Shown: piece after piece, positions 45,228-58,297 of the stretch
Position numbering within the stretch: the stretch's first letter is position 1
Layout: each line of letters opens with the position of its first letter
NCBI GenBank assembly: GCA_022828595.1
Contig: JAKGHH010000005.1
Location: 60,073,655 to 60,137,654 of the forward strand
From: Nelumbo lutea
Taxonomy: Eukaryota > Streptophyta > Magnoliopsida > Proteales > Nelumbonaceae
Reading direction: 5' to 3'
Length of the DNA: 64,000 nt
Position numbers and translations under genes: made by a program
Notes under the pieces: generated by a model
Database searches by the model: none
Told to the model about the DNA's origin: nothing
What the model saw: only the letters and a program-made list of their open reading frames with translations

Positions 45228-48200
45228 TCAACTGCTGTAGAATTTGACTGAGCTTTCTAACAATTCGTGGTTGTTTCCGGGGATGTCCTTGACTCTTGAC
45301 CCGTTCTTGTATATCTTAAAGCTTGGTACTGCACTCACGCCCTCTGTTTTTGTTAAGTAGGGGTGGTCCTCAACCTCCACCTGTAACATCAAGCACAGAG
45401 TAAAGGGGAGTTGATGAGAAAAATTCCTCTTTTTTGTATTTTAAATTTCTTCTTATCTAAGTTCTCTTCTTTTCCGTTTCTTTTTTTATTTGGGTGGAGT
45501 GGGTGGGTGGACTACTACTGCCTACTGGACGGAGGTTATTTGAAGAAACCCATTATGGATATCTCACTATTCATTCATCCAGTGTAATGGAAAAACTTTC
45601 CACTCCGACGATACGTCATGACTCATGCGGCTAAAACCGTGAATCCGGACTCAGCGGTTTGACGATTTTATTGGAGACAAGGCCGAAAGCTGGACATGGG
45701 CCTGCCCACTCATGCGGCTAAATTCGGACTCACTTATTCACGCCCATGTTTTGATTTTTAGTAAAAATAAATTAATATATAATTATTAATTTATTCATTG
45801 ACATGATAACGTGGCATTCCCAAAAATCCTTCTTAGCCTCCAACAGTTTTTTCGGACGATATCAATACTATATTGACAGCCTGGGCTATCAGACGTGGAC
45901 AATCATAGTGTGAATCAATTCAACAAGGACGAAAAAACTAAGACACGACTCGGTCAGCGAAGTCGGACCACAACCATTCCATGGCCCCTCCTCCGTCCAT
46001 TTTTTTAGACTTTCCTTTTCTAATTGCAACTTTACCCTACCCATCTAACGAAAATGACAAAGCTGAAGAGAGAGAGAAAGAGACCTTGAGGAAGTTGACA
46101 GAAGGGTATTTCTTGCATAGTTGCTGCATGAAGTTAAATGTTTTATTGTCGCTCGACTTGTTGCAGAAAAGCACAACCGACATTCCTGCCAATAAACAAA
46201 ATAACAACAGGGATTACATTTTTCTGTATTTCCACTCTCAGCCCTCACCATGAAAACAAAATGGAATGGAGGATGTATCATTCTACTATGGGCCCGGCCT
46301 GCCACCTGTGATTCACTTTTTTTTATGAAAGCTGGCCATGTAAGGGGTGTGTGGGTCGAGTTCAAATCAACCCCACAACATCCCACAGCACAATCCCGTC
46401 GTATTGGGAACATCTTAATACTAGATATGATAAGCTGGCCATGTAAGGCATCTTCATACTAGATATGTTTTCAATGCATGGCGGAAATGTATTGTGAGAC
46501 GTTGTGGGAGGTTGATTTCAACTCGTGTGAGTCCAGCAATGGATACCAATCCAACTGTCTCGACTAGCTGACTTTGGTTGGACAGCGGAATGAAGGGAAC
46601 AGACACACACAAGCTCATCCCCACGTGAGACTTTACTTAACTACACCAAATCTGACCTCATCGGATCATGCTGGATCCAGTGGTTCCCATCTATCGCATT
46701 CAAGAGAGAATGCCATAGTCCCCAAGGCCCACCCACCCAACACTGGAACCCATGTAGAACTCACGTGCAAACTTTTGTCATACACACGCATGCATGATGC
46801 ATAAACCCTTTTCTCTTTTTTCTATACCAGGTGACGTCACCAAGTGTCTGAAACGCTCGTTGTTGGCGACGACGACCACGTCAGCACCAAACTTCATGTC
46901 TTTGACATCTTCGCCCCGCCGCTTCTTGAGCTGGACCTGGGCCTCGAACAACGCCCGGCCGACCTCCTCGTCTCCCGGCGTTTCCCTTATCAACATCTCG
47001 TAGTCCTGTATCGAAGCCTCCCACCGTTCCAGCTACAGACGACAAAAATCCAATCCAATTAAGCTCTTCGGTTAACACCCATTGCGATTCAGGCGTCAGT
47101 TTACTCACCTTAGCATTGCAGTCGGCTCTTCGTAATCTGGCCTTACTGTAAGATGGTCGCAATTCTAACGCTCTGGTGCAGTCTTCAACGGCTTTCTCAA
47201 ACTGACCCAGTTTGGATCGACAAGCGGCTCTGTTGCAGAGCAAGACCGAGTTGAGCGGGTCGTGCTCCAGTCCCTCACTGTACGCCGCTGACGCCTCCAA
47301 GAACTTTGAGGCCTTGAAGAGCTCGTTACCATTTGATCGAGCCGAGGCCACGGCTCTGGCCCTCCTCACAACCAGACCTACCTCTTTGTTACCCGAGTCT
47401 AGTCGAGCTGCTTTCTGAGCCGCTTCAATCGCGTTCTCGAACCTGTTATTAGCCCATTTAATTTATTAAATTAAACAAAGCTTAACCTTTTTGAAGCGAG
47501 AAGATGCAGAGAAAGAACCACCCATAATTTTAATTTAATTCTGCTCGAAAAGACTAATTGGTGAACTGAACTATTCCATGTTCCCCTTTTAACAACATTA
47601 CCTTTCTTTCCTTTCTACAATCAATAAACAGACCCACTCCCTGACTCCCACCGTAAATTTTACAGTTTCTTCTTCATAAGTTACTGGTGCCGACACATCT
47701 CCTCTAATCACGTTTGTTGACTTCGTAAAACTTGTTCGAATTCTTAACGTTTATGTTAGAAATTAAATAGAAACAACTGCAGTAAGAAAACGTTAATACC
47801 AACCTGCCGGCGGCCATGTCAACCTGGGCTCGTATTAGTAATAGATAAGCGCTACCGTCGGGGCCATAGAACTTAGTATAAGCGTCCGTGTCAGAAGCCA
47901 GTCCATTGGTTAACGTTGTATCCGCGTCTTCGTGCCTGTGGAGCTTCAGCAAGGCCTCGGCTTTGGACGCCAAAACCTTTTTCATTTCAGAAGATCCACC
48001 CAAGTAAGTTTGTACATATCATAGATAATGCTTTATTGTGCAAACAGTGCAAAATGACTTACGATAAAGGATCTGTGAATGGAGATTATAGAGAGACATT
48101 AGCAATAGGTGGTTGACCTGTGAAGCTGAATCCGCACCGCAGGATAGTGTGCACTCAGTTTCTTTTAACAGCATCTGCCACTCCTTCAGCTTGCGAGCTT

Positions 48201-49412
48201 CGGTGCACTTGACGAGTTGGGTTCGAAGAGCTTGAGCTTGGGTAATCTCATTAGAGTTGGCTTCGGGTCCTGAATGTTTGTAATGATACAAAGATTTCTC
48301 TGGGTCTCCCAATCTGTAAGAACAGTGTCAATGTGAATTGCCACAAATACAGGGAGTGAGACGACTGCTTACAATTAATTTACGTACCTTAGATACAAAG
48401 TTGCCAAACGGTGATGTGCTCTCTGATATGAAGGCTCGATTCTAATGGCTTCTTTGCATTCAAAAACCGCCTCGAGAAGCCGACCCATGCTCATCAATGC
48501 AGCGCTCCTGTTGCTCCTGTAAGAAGCCTTATTTGGGTCGATAGCGATAGCTTGATCGTACAAAGCCAGAGCCTCTGGAAAATTCCCCTTCTTATATTCT
48601 TCGTTTCCCTTCGCTTTCAATTCCTCGGGGTCCGACTTATTGGAAGGAGCTAGACACAGAGACCCTGTCTGCTCCTTGGGATGATGTTTCTCCCTCCTTA
48701 CTATATTACCCATTACACTGTTACTGTTATTTCTGCCGTTGATGGCCAAATTCGTCTCTCGTGCAGTTTTAGGTAGATGCTCAAGAACATTCGTGGTAGA
48801 ATTGGGAAGGTTATGCGAATTCATATTGCCGGCTCCTTTCTGCCTTAAGTTACCCAAATGACCATATAGCATTACATTACCTGAAGAAGCTCGAACCAAA
48901 GTATTACATGCCTTGGATTTCTGGTGATCAGCGATCATGCTCTCGAGCTCCCCGGAGATGCCAATAGCTTCCTTGGGTACCTTTCTACCTTGCGTTGGTG
49001 AAACCTTTGTTGTTGTTGTTGTTGTTGTCGATGACGTTTGGCTTGAATCGGTCGAGGACGTCGAACTTGTCGTAATTCCGTCCGAAGGTTTTCTGGTTTG
49101 GTTCTGTTGATGGTAAGAATGAGTCTTTCGATGATTTGGGGTAGCTTTATGGACGGGCTTGTCCGGTAGTTTTTGCGGAGGGTCGGTCAAATTAGAGGTG
49201 TCAATGAAAGCAGTCTCGTCGGAGCCTCCTCGTCTCCTCTTCGGAGTGGTGGTTGTGAGCTGGTGAACATTATCGCTGTCGGGCGTGGGAATATCGCTTG
49301 TAGAGGCTGATCTTCTCGGCAAGGCTCTCCGGCGTCGGAAAACTCCAGTGTAAAACATCATAATACCACAACCCGACTTCTTTACCGGTGAGTACTCCCC
49401 CATTGTTGTCAT
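45228..49412 (-). CDS. TTL: TPR repeat-containing thioredoxin-like protein (TTL), 728 aa, seven exons
   Basis: CDS join (minus): 49412-48388, 48313-48118, 47976-47804, 47442-47109, 47032-46828, 46185-46085, 45380-45228, all with GT..AG introns; lengths sum to 2187 nt and every junction keeps frame. The N-terminus (MGEYSPVKKSGCG) and Ser/Thr-rich linker to residue about 255 are disordered. TPR blocks start near 262 (ELKAKGNEEYKKGNFPEALA) and continue through exon 4 (SNGNELFKASKFLEASAAYS, NRAACRSKLGQF). The C-terminus is thioredoxin-like: SVVLFCNKSSDNK, YPSVNFLKVEVEDHPYLTKT, PSFKIYKNGSRVKDIPG. It lacks the CxxC pair, as in the TTL family. Family members act as brassinosteroid and stress scaffolds in Arabidopsis. 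Start 49412; a second in-frame ATG at 49403 matches the usual start better. Which paralogue is not determined. Confidence 0.9.
45381..46084 (-). other. Intron 6 of TTL (704 bp)
   Basis: It runs from the donor GT (46084-46083) to the acceptor AG (45382-45381). It is G/T- and A/T-mixed sequence with no element recognised. The retained exon edges code ...NFLK on one side and VEVEDHPYL on the other. Confidence 0.8.
46186..46827 (-). other. Intron 5 of TTL (642 bp)
   Basis: Donor at 46827-46826 (GGTATAG context) and acceptor ending at 46186. The phrase ctggccatgtaagg occurs at about 46332 and 46436, two short direct copies. No element was recognised. It separates TSPG from MSVVLFCN, within the Trx-like fold. 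Confidence 0.8.
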
Positions 49413-49457
49413 AAATCTCTCCTCTTTCTCTATGCTCTAACGGGTCTAATCGGGTCG

Positions 49458-49467
49458 AGTTTTATAA
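49458..49467 (-). promoter_or_regulatory. Candidate TATA box of TTL
   Basis: The minus strand reads cttataaaac about 50 nt upstream of the ATG at 49412. The leader would be short. Adjacent sequence has cgggtctaatcgggtc; I give no function for it. Confidence 0.45.
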
Positions 49468-49499
49468 GAGAAGAGACTCAGACAGCTATAAAGCCAACG

Positions 49500-52190
49500 A
49501 TGGTAAAAAACATGGGGGAGGTTTAATAGAAAGAAAAATAATAATAAAAAACAAACCGGAGGATTGGAAACTGCCGGGAAAGGCCACGTCTCCGGCAGCT
49601 CTATCCGGCAGAAGAGTTAAAACAAAAATTCAAACAATCTTCGGCTTCGTCACAAGTTGAACACTACCAACCAACCCATTACGAATAGAGAATAAAAAAA
49701 GAAGAAATATTTAACAAACCAAGTTATAAAATAAGGAGTTAGAGATCTCTGGTTGAATTGAATCAAGAGAACAAGTTCAACAAGCCTACCCCCAGGAAGG
49801 TGTGTATTATCACATTTCACAACCTCCTGGAGTGGCCTAAAAGAAACCAACTATCTTATTTTTTAAATCTCTTTCACTTCCTCCCCTTATTCTATTCTTC
49901 TTGCCGTCTTGAAAATGAGAATGAAAGAGAAAAAAAAATGAAGATAAAAAGAATTAATATTTTAAGTGAGAGTTATTGCAAATGCAGATCAGATTGTCTT
50001 TTTGTTAGGAAAAGCCGGATGATGCGGTCGTGGAAGAAATATGGATCTCTAGATTTTTAGAAAAAGGCTAAAATGAATGAAAGATAAAGAGAAAGGGGGG
50101 GATGGGATGGGATGGGCCATGGGATGATACTTACTACATTCCCGATTTGGTTTTCAATTTGTTATGTTATTTGACTATTTACAGCTAAGAAGGGGGGGGA
50201 TAATGAGGTCAGTCGCTCACGTAGGTCTGGGATTCCATAACGTAGGATCTCCGGCTCCAGGCTCCACTCCAGCTGTATTGTTTACTCCATTCTATTTCCC
50301 TCTCGACTCCGACTCCTGGTCCTGGAATCGTTCACTTCCATGGTTCCACCACCCCAGCCCCAGCCAGGCCCTGGGTTATGACTTCTCGGCAGCGCGCTTG
50401 TTTGACTGACTGACCTAATGGTGCGCGCCAATAGCCATCCCCATCCATCACTAATCACTAGTTTGTTTCAGTTGGTGAAGAATGACCGAGAAAATAAAAA
50501 AAATAAAAAAAAAAACAATACGTCAAATTGTAGACGGCACCAATGACTGACTGACAAAAACAGTAGGACTCACACGGTTTTCCCAGCGTGATCGCTCTCG
50601 CATAATCATTATTACCCCTAACAAAAACAAAAAGGCATGGGGCTACGTGCTTGCTGTCACAGTGGTAGTTAGGTGAATTTCAATCCTTTAGCTTTTATGG
50701 TACAATCGTACGGTAGAGAGAGAGAGAGAGAGAGAGAGAGCGCCCCTTCACCTGGCAAAATCGATATGGGGGGAGAATGATGCATGAGTCTGGCACAAAG
50801 GGAAGTTGGTAAATTGGTAGACGTCGGTGCCGGACGCGGGTTCATCCATTGAGTAGCATGACTGGGATGAGGCGAGAAGAGTTTGGACTAATGTTCGACG
50901 GGATTAATTTCTGGGGATGACTGAGAAGTGAGAACCTTCTATAGTTATTGATGAAAGATGATCAATCTATGCTATGGGATGGGATCATGGAATGGAGCAC
51001 ACATCTCAAGTCTCAACGTAAGGCCTAGGGGGGTTAATTATTATCAAAATTATTTGATCAGATTCAGATTATTGGGAAATTGTTCTTATTCAAAGCCTGA
51101 CTCCTAAGATTAGGTTGCATACCAGATGCCCTTGAGTATGATTATGTTTATGAGGTTAAAAAGATCCAACCCAGACACAGATCATTCAAACGTCGCAACA
51201 ACGCATTTTCGGGTACACAGGTTAATTAAAAATTTAAAACTTGGACGTGCTAAGATTGTTATTTTAATTTTAGGTACAATTGTGGATGACGCTAGTGAAA
51301 GACATAAGAATGAGATGGATTATTGAGACTGACAGCGAGGGAGTAGGGACAGAGGAGGCGTTGTGGGGCCAAGCCCACTCATCCATGAGTTTGGGATCCA
51401 CGGGTTGACTGCATCCTGCATATATTTGTACAGCATGAATATATTTCTCAATCTTTTGGTGGGTACAGGTGTTTCCTAGCCGCATCAAATCAAATGACGA
51501 CGATTCCGGGTGTCTCAACTTGTTTTTCTCATCCTTTGGCCGACAAAAGAGAAGCTTCTCTCATTCAGAGAGAGAAAGAGAGATGTTCTGAGCCTAGCGT
51601 GGCCTGGCCACGCTAAGAAACAATAAGGGTAAAGAATACAACGCTAAGAAACAAAGTCAGCACCACTTCACAACTATCCGCTTCTTTTCTTTGAGAAACA
51701 GAGGATCCATGATCCGATCTTACAGCAACTTGGATCAAAACAGGGTCAGCCGGTAGGTCTCATACCAACTTTCTTACTTTATACCTCAAATAAAAAGAAT
51801 CATTATTGTTTTAGATAAATCTATTAAAAAGAATAATTTATGAGCTTGTATTTTTCAATCAGGGACCAGGGAGCTTTCTTTCAACGTTGGCATCTTCAAA
51901 AAAAGTTTAGTGAGAGTGGAGAAAGTCTGAAATCTTAATCTCTTTTAGAGATCGTAGTCTTCTTATTCTTCATGCTTGGGACGCAAGGCGCAAGTTAAAA
52001 AGAGACTCGGGGGGGAAAGAGTCCCATACTCCCATGTGCTTTCTACGTAACCCGGAAAAGCACTCACGTGATCAAAAGCCTTGAATCTTACCCAAGTTTT
52101 AGTCGGTTGGCTACTTGTAATAAGCTACTATCACTACCAGTAGCTCTTCTGCTTGCTTCAGACGGACCAAGGATATAGAAAAATAGACCT
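49500..52190. other. Intergenic DNA between TTL and HCC2-like gene
   Basis: No gene recognised. A (GA)n microsatellite of about 26 bp is at 50715-50740. Runs of A/T and G occur (50090-50130, 50485-50515). Short frames have no domain. Confidence 0.5.
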
Positions 52191-52193
52191 TAA

Positions 52194-52313
52194 GGCTATG
52201 TGTGGTTTGATGCAAAATATGAGAGAAACAGACAGTTTAAGGCGAATCATTAACCAAACTTGTGAATTTTCTTAAGAAATTTCCCTTAATTTTCTGTCAA
52301 ACCAAACATAGCC
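52194..52313. mobile_element. Tourist-like MITE, 120 bp, TAA TSD
   Basis: The left end GGCTATGTGTGGTTTGATGC is mirrored by the right end TGTCAAACCAAACATAGCC (reverse complement GGCTATGTTTGGTTTGACA). TAA flanks both sides (52191-52193 and 52314-52316). Small, non-coding and well preserved. Confidence 0.87.
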
Positions 52314-52316
52314 TAA

Positions 52317-53365
52317 GATCACATCATTCATCATTCTTAAGTTCACCTCTTGTATCACCAATGTCAACTGATTAGCTTGAAGACCACCCCCCAAAAACAA
52401 GACACCAACTCCGAGAAGACCATTCTAATCTAATTTTAAAATGCAACCCACCATACAGCTTGAACAGTTTATATTCTGTCCTTTAAATTTCATAATTTGT
52501 GTTCTTAGGCGTCAGCAATAGTGGTATAATACAACAGTCCAAGGGTTACGGAATTTTCCTAATAATAGACATGGGATGTAATTAATTGTATCTTAGTTGG
52601 AAGGCAAAATTCAATGGTCATAATTGAAAGGTGACATGATGGCCCTTAAATCCATGCAGTATATACCAATCCAAACACCAAATACATCATTCCCAGGCTA
52701 TCAAATCGGGGGGACACAGCCCAAAGATACAACCAATTAGACCCCTATGAGTTGCCAGAAAGATTATATGCTTTCAATTTGCTTTGAAGGGATATGGATC
52801 CACTTGCCAGTAGTTTATTGTTTCTCTCCTAACTTCAATCAATAAGACCAGTATTGGATGTTCCGTGCCTAACGACTTCACCATGAATACAAATCTTGTG
52901 CACATATTCACCCCAATATTAGCAAATCTTCAAAGTTCTAGGGTTCTACATCAAGATGCACAATGCAGTGGGCAGTGATGAAAAACTTTGAGCTTTAAAT
53001 GTTCAGATATTTAAAAAAGAAAAAAAAAAAAAAAGATGCACAATGCAGTTATCATGTGCAAAACTGCAAATGCTATATTGTATCAGAAAAACCAAAAATA
53101 GAGTCAAAGAATAGTTTTGAACTCGTTAATTCTCTTCGTTTCCCTATTTCTTAATGTACAGTACTGCATTTGAAACCAAAGCTCAAAGAACACCCACAAA
53201 AAACCATCCAATGGTCATACTGACCATCAAATCCAATTAAAACTACGAAATTCTAAAAGCTACTTCTATTGTAACACAAAAAATATGAAAAATGATAAAA
53301 TGCATGAAAAAAGATGGTCCCTTACCATGTCAGAGGGTACCTTCTATGGGTTGATGTACCTCAAT
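52317..53365. other. Intergenic DNA and 3' side of the HCC2-like gene
   Basis: No gene or repeat with clear ends was recognised. An A run occurs at about 53016-53034. The downstream region of the minus-strand HCC2-like gene should include its 3' UTR. Confidence 0.45.
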
Positions 53366-56117
53366 TTATATGATTTTCTTTACCTCCCTGAGGATTGCTT
53401 CAGAGAGTTGCTCTGCATCATACTCCACTCCGAAACATTTCAATATTTCCATGTTTGGGTCCAATAGGTACCTGTTACATAACCTTTGATCAAGGACACA
53501 AATCATACAATCTAATCTTTAGTATTTCAGGCACGCTCATGCTTACATGTTGTGTGATGACTCAACAAGATAATCACTCCCCTCTTCTTCAACCTTTTTG
53601 AAAAAAACACGGTACTCCTGAGCCATCTGTCTTATAGCATTAATAGGTCCAGTTAAGCCTACTATTCTTTGGTCAAATTCTGCAGTTTTGACAGTAAGAA
53701 CAAAGGATAGATTCAGTGCATATCTACTGATAATTAAGGTAGGGATAGCTGAAAGGAATACCAACTAATAAGAATGTACATGAACAAAAGAAACAACTAC
53801 CTCTGAGATAGGCCCGGAGTTGTGAAGGACAATCTCGTTGAGGATCAATGGTAACAAAAACTGGCATAACCTTCAAGTTCTGTTTGGACTCTTATTCCAG
53901 GTAAAAGACAAATTTCAGCACCCTTACCAACAGAACGATTGAAACATAATCATCTAATCATAATTACGAAAAAACAAATAATAATCATCCTGAAACTAGA
54001 AAAAAATATTTTTTAAAGCATCAACTAGCAGATGTACCAGACCTAATATGTCAACAGCCTCGGCCATTTTTTGGACTTCTGCTGGTCCAACATCAGGAGA
54101 AGAAGTATATCCAAAGTAGAGAAGTACCCAGTTTCCTCGAAAGTTGCGTTCTGTAACCAAATGGTGTTCCATATCGATCAAAGAAAAAGGGCCTCCGATT
54201 GTTGGTCCCTTAATGTTGTTTCCTTTGTGCTCGGTACCTTGGAACAATGCAGAAAAACAATTCATGAATTAAACAAAAATGAAAAAAAAAATGTGAGAAA
54301 GAAAGAAGGCTTCCATGAATAACATGAATGATCAGGAGTTTATTTTTAATTGGTAATTTGGTATGGGAATAACTCATTTGTGATATAAAGATTGGTTTTT
54401 GGTTTTTGGTATATATTATGTAATTAGTTTGAGTATGGATTGCTTTTCACTTTTAGTAAGATGGGTCAAAACAAAACTTGCTTAGTTTGTAACTTTGCCA
54501 AAATTGGCTGAGAATCCTAAGCTTCCAATTGAAGTAAACTCTTGCATCCAAAAGGAATAGGATTTAAACTCTCTAGTTTCAATCTCCCTCCCCCAAAGTA
54601 CGAATACTAAGTATTTAAGTCAATGGAGTAAACTAGTCAGGGGCCATTACTTGGTGTAATGGTAAAATCTCAGGCTTCCAAGTGTGAGAACATGGGTTTG
54701 AGTTTGAGAGCAGCCACTGTGCAAAAAAAAAAAAGTGCCAAAGGTTAGGGCTGTATCCAGTGCACCCCTCCCAAGATCCCAGATAGCTGGGACTAACATT
54801 GGACTTAAACTAGTCATAGAAAGCTACTACGAGACCACTAAAGTTCATTTTATGGTTTGCTGACCATCAACTATGCAATGAATAGATGCACCACTATCAT
54901 GGACACATTTCTCTTTTACTTAGAAAACTTTTTGTTTGGTTTGTATATTACTTGGAAACCTAAGTTGATAAAGATGACAGCTTCATAAAGATGTAAATTA
55001 ACTTTATAAAAAATACATGTATAGCGATGAGACCACATCCTGTTGCATTGCCACTATGCTTCAGGCATGGAATCATTTTTTCAATCTACAGGTAGCACTG
55101 AGCTATGTTATGGGCTTGTTCAATACAAGTAAAATGACATGCAAAACTCAATGACAAAAAAATACCATGGCAATGTGTGTGTGCAGTGGTCCTTTGGGGT
55201 TTATGTAGTGAAAGAAATGGAAGAATATTTTAAGACAAGTATTTGGTGGTAGAATCAGTAATTGACTTTGACTATGGTTAGGGTGGCTCATTGGGCTAGG
55301 CTGGGTGATGAACTTAAAAGTGCATCTCTAAATGGCCTGCCGAGTCTGAGAGGATGGCAAATAGTAGTTGGATTCCAATCCAAAACATCAAAGAGAAGAG
55401 TGGACAACTCCAGTTTTGGGTAAGATAAAATTCAACTTTTATGGCTGCAGTCTTGGGAATCCAGGTGCTTCTGGAGTTGGGGGAGTGAAAAGAGACAACA
55501 AAAGCAATATTCTAGGCAGTTTCTCAGGTCAGTAGGACATGGAATTTCTTTACAGGCAGAATTGTTGGCCCATCTTCAGGGCTTAAAACTAATGAAGATG
55601 AATGGTTTAAGAGAGGTGGAGAGAAAGGGGGACTAACAAACCATAATTTTTTGGAAGAAGAAATAAGAGGAAGTTCCATGGAGATTTATGATAGACTTGC
55701 AAAAAACATGGGTGCCAGTTTGAACAGCGCATTCAAATAGATACCTTGAAGTGCAAATATGGTGGTTGATGCATTGGAAAAGACAGATGCTGTTAGGGAT
55801 CATATAGAATGGGTTATGGGGTTTTCCAGGACTCGGAATCAATCTGTAATTCCAAGATAATGTTTTAATTCTTCCTTCAGAAGCCGGCTTATAAATATTT
55901 GGGCCTACAGTTATGTTCAGGGCAACTAGGAGTTTTTGTTTAATAAAATTATTTTGTTGCATATCAAAGAAAAAGAAACAGATATAGCCCATCATAAGCG
56001 CTTGAGTCAAGATTTTTGGTGAAATGGTGCTTAGGAGGCACCTTTTAAAACTGCTCTCCTTTCATCATTATGGTGAACAAGCATAGCTCCACCAGCGATT
56101 GCCAATAAAGCTGTGGG
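53366..56117 (-). CDS. HCC2: SCO1/SenC-family protein HCC2-like, last five exons (partial)
   Basis: CDS join (minus): 56117-56042, 54237-54043, 53890-53801, 53679-53547, 53471-53366, GT..AG introns, 600 nt in phase (199 aa plus stop). Exon A begins PTALLAIAGGAMLVHHNDER, a membrane anchor. The next codes GGPFSLIDMEHHLVTERNFR and WVLLYFGYTSSPDVGP: canonical SCO1 has a CxxxC copper motif (GFTHCPDICP), but both cysteines are Ser and Gly here. Then FVTIDPQRD, IVGLTGPINAIRQMAQEYRV, SSHNMYLLDPNMEILKCFGV. Arabidopsis HCC2 also lacks the cysteines; SCO1-type HCC1 has them. It is expected to be a mitochondrial membrane protein linked to copper/redox or UV/stress responses. The upstream exon with the targeting peptide is not found; the retroelement-filled 57-62 kb may be in intron 1. 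Confidence 0.8.
54640..54805 (+). mobile_element. tRNA-derived SINE (Au-SINE-like), 166 bp, in intron 2
   Basis: The perfect 11-bp TSD taaactagtca is at 54629-54639 and 54806-54816. Box A-like tggtgtaatggta and box B-like gggtttgagttt lie in the tRNA-related head. An A run (54722-54733) precedes 'gggctgtatccagtgcaccc' and 'gatagctggga', the style of the body of plant Au SINEs. It is antisense to the HCC2-like gene. The name Au-like is by resemblance. Confidence 0.82.
55380..55980 (+). mobile_element. 5'-truncated LINE fragment with RNase H, in intron 2
   Basis: Plus strand, antisense to the HCC2-like gene. Pieces of an RVT_3-type RNase H are read: YGCSLGNPGASGVGG (first catalytic Asp position is Tyr), GHGISLQAELLAHLQGLKLM, and NMVVDALEKT near the end. 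Frame changes break it. An A-rich tail (55969-55978) ends it. No TSD resolved. Confidence 0.7.
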
Positions 56118-56129
56118 CTGCAAAGAATC

Positions 56130-57430
56130 CAACATTTCATCCATGGCAGGCACATTAGACTTGACAGAAAGAAGCATGATTAAGAAAAATGGATTGGTCA
56201 GTATCTTGTCAAAACTAACAACAATATAATTAGGACTGCCAAACAAGAGACCATAGTGAGTTGGGATAGCATACGGCGATATAAGTACTCCATGAGTGGG
56301 AGCTTGATGGTTTCTCTGGTAACAGATGCTGACTGTCTGGCCTTGTGGTACTGGATTTGGGTTGTCCAGTGTAGCCACGATACTGAAACCTCCTGGAACC
56401 TAACCTATATGTGGAACATTCTTTAGAACGAACAGAGATAAAAACAATAAAAACAGTTATATTAATAATGCCAACAAAATATCAATAGAATATATTCATA
56501 CAATTTCTATACTACAACTGGTCTTAAAGGACAGAAACCACAAAAGGAGGAAATTATCCTTTTGAGTACCCACCTGGTCTATTTAAATCATTACTGATAC
56601 CACTTAAATAATATTTTCTTGCTTGAAGGATTTCTTTCATGATACTGAACAAGTGGCTCCCACTTCCTGTTCAAAGATATGTTGTATGGAATCAACATGA
56701 ATTGCATGTTGACATGGCAATTTTGTTTTTTGGGCTTTTGACATGTTTGTCTTGCTGCCCTCTATTCATAGAGCAAATTTCAGCCCCAAGAACTCGCCTT
56801 GTGTCAATAATAAGCCCTTCTATATGGGTAAGATTTATAATAAGAAATTGTATCATTTAAATGACTAATACATTTCAGAGAAAGCGCCAATACAATTTTG
56901 GGTGTGGCTTATAAGCTAATCGCCTAATCCAGAAGGTCTCTTACATAGTGGACAAGGCCACAAACCAAACATTTACACTGCACAACTGTAAAGAGAGAGA
57001 AGACAAACAAAGAGGTGTTCTGGGCCAGAAGGTCCCTTGCAAAACTCACTCTTCTGCACTACTCCACTAAACAGAATATTTTCTAGTGAATTGGCTGATC
57101 TTTTATATTATTATTATTTGATTGGTAACTGTTTAACTTTATTAGATTATAAAAAGAAAAAGATACTGGGACCCATTTAAATAAGATGCCCACTTTAGAT
57201 GCCAAAGACAGAAACTTGTTGATGGCAAAGAAGCCAGGGTCACTCTAATCCCACCATCATCCATCTAATAACCACCTGTGTATCTCCCACCATCACAACT
57301 GAATGAAAACCTAAAATGTGCAACGATCTGTACTAGTGCCATGAACCTTGTTCTAATCAAATCCCTAAAACCTATAATAACTCCACCTAAGTTCCTACAA
57401 TAGATCCACCAGATAATATGGCAGGTACAA
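56130..57430. other. Upstream intronic or intergenic DNA of HCC2-like gene
   Basis: The acceptor tttgcag at 56118-56124 precedes exon A, so this stretch is at least partly intron 1. No exon ending in phase 0 with a targeting peptide could be recognised. No bounded element was seen. Confidence 0.45.
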
Positions 57431-57632
57431 CACCAAATGGCTAAAGGCAATCATGAGGAGTTGTAATCAAAGGCCAGAATCATATCCTTCTATGAATGGG
57501 CTTAGAACCCAATGGCTGATGCTACAATCTCCTCAAACAGAATTACTACCAGAATTACACCAAAGCTCAACTCCAACAGATATTGGCTGAATTCAAGGAT
57601 GTTTTCCAGGAACCACAGTCCCTACCACCACA

Positions 57633-58297
57633 CATAGTTGTCAAGGCGTTGCCTAGGAGACTAGGCATCCTTGCCCAAACGCCTTTACTTTTAGCAACTA
57701 GGCACCCACCTAGGCAACAAAAATGACAAGGTGGGCATCTTTTATAATATCATTTATATTGGTGTATTTTATTAATGTATGTGTTAATGCATTTTATTAT
57801 ATGCTATATATTATCAATTATACTTTGTTTAATGTTTTACTATTGAAATTTAAAAGATCAAAGGGTTTTGAGGAGAGAAAAAGGTTCTTCTTTTCTATTC
57901 TTCTCTCTCTCTAATTAAATAAAACAGAAGTTCCATTCTTGTTTTTTTCTATTTTACTGTACATTGTGAATATTTATCATATAAAGTTAATAACCATCTT
58001 TAGCTTCTAATTGGTACGAAATTGCTCTATTAAATACTTATTATAGTAGTTTTATTTTTGAAAATAAGTTCATTAATATCTGTAAAAGATTTTAATCTTT
58101 TAAATGTGATGAATTGCCACATTTTAGAGGAAATTTAATGTTCTTAACAAAGAGAATTGTTATTTGTTCAATTAATATACATACTGAATGGTATATAAAG
58201 AGAATTGTTATTTGTTCAATTAATATACATGCTGAATGGAATATACACAAGGCACCCTAGTGTCATCCAGAATTGCCTAGACGCCTTGAAAACTATG
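57633..58297. mobile_element. hAT-type MITE (CATAGTTGTCAAGG family), 665 bp, in Gypsy RT
   Basis: The ends CATAGTTGTCAAGGCG and CGCCTTGAAAACTATG are inverted repeats. The TSD ccaccaca is perfect (57625-57632 and 58298-58305). It divides the linker before RT: LPPH precedes, CLYDHHIRL follows. A 50-bp tandem duplication lies at about 58150-58245. The 58623 element is the same family. Confidence 0.92.

Noticed and set aside
47390..47410. Possible one-base frameshift in TTL exon 4
   Set aside because: On recheck the exon lengths (1025, 196, 173, 334, 205, 101, 153) total 2187, a multiple of three, and all junctions keep frame.
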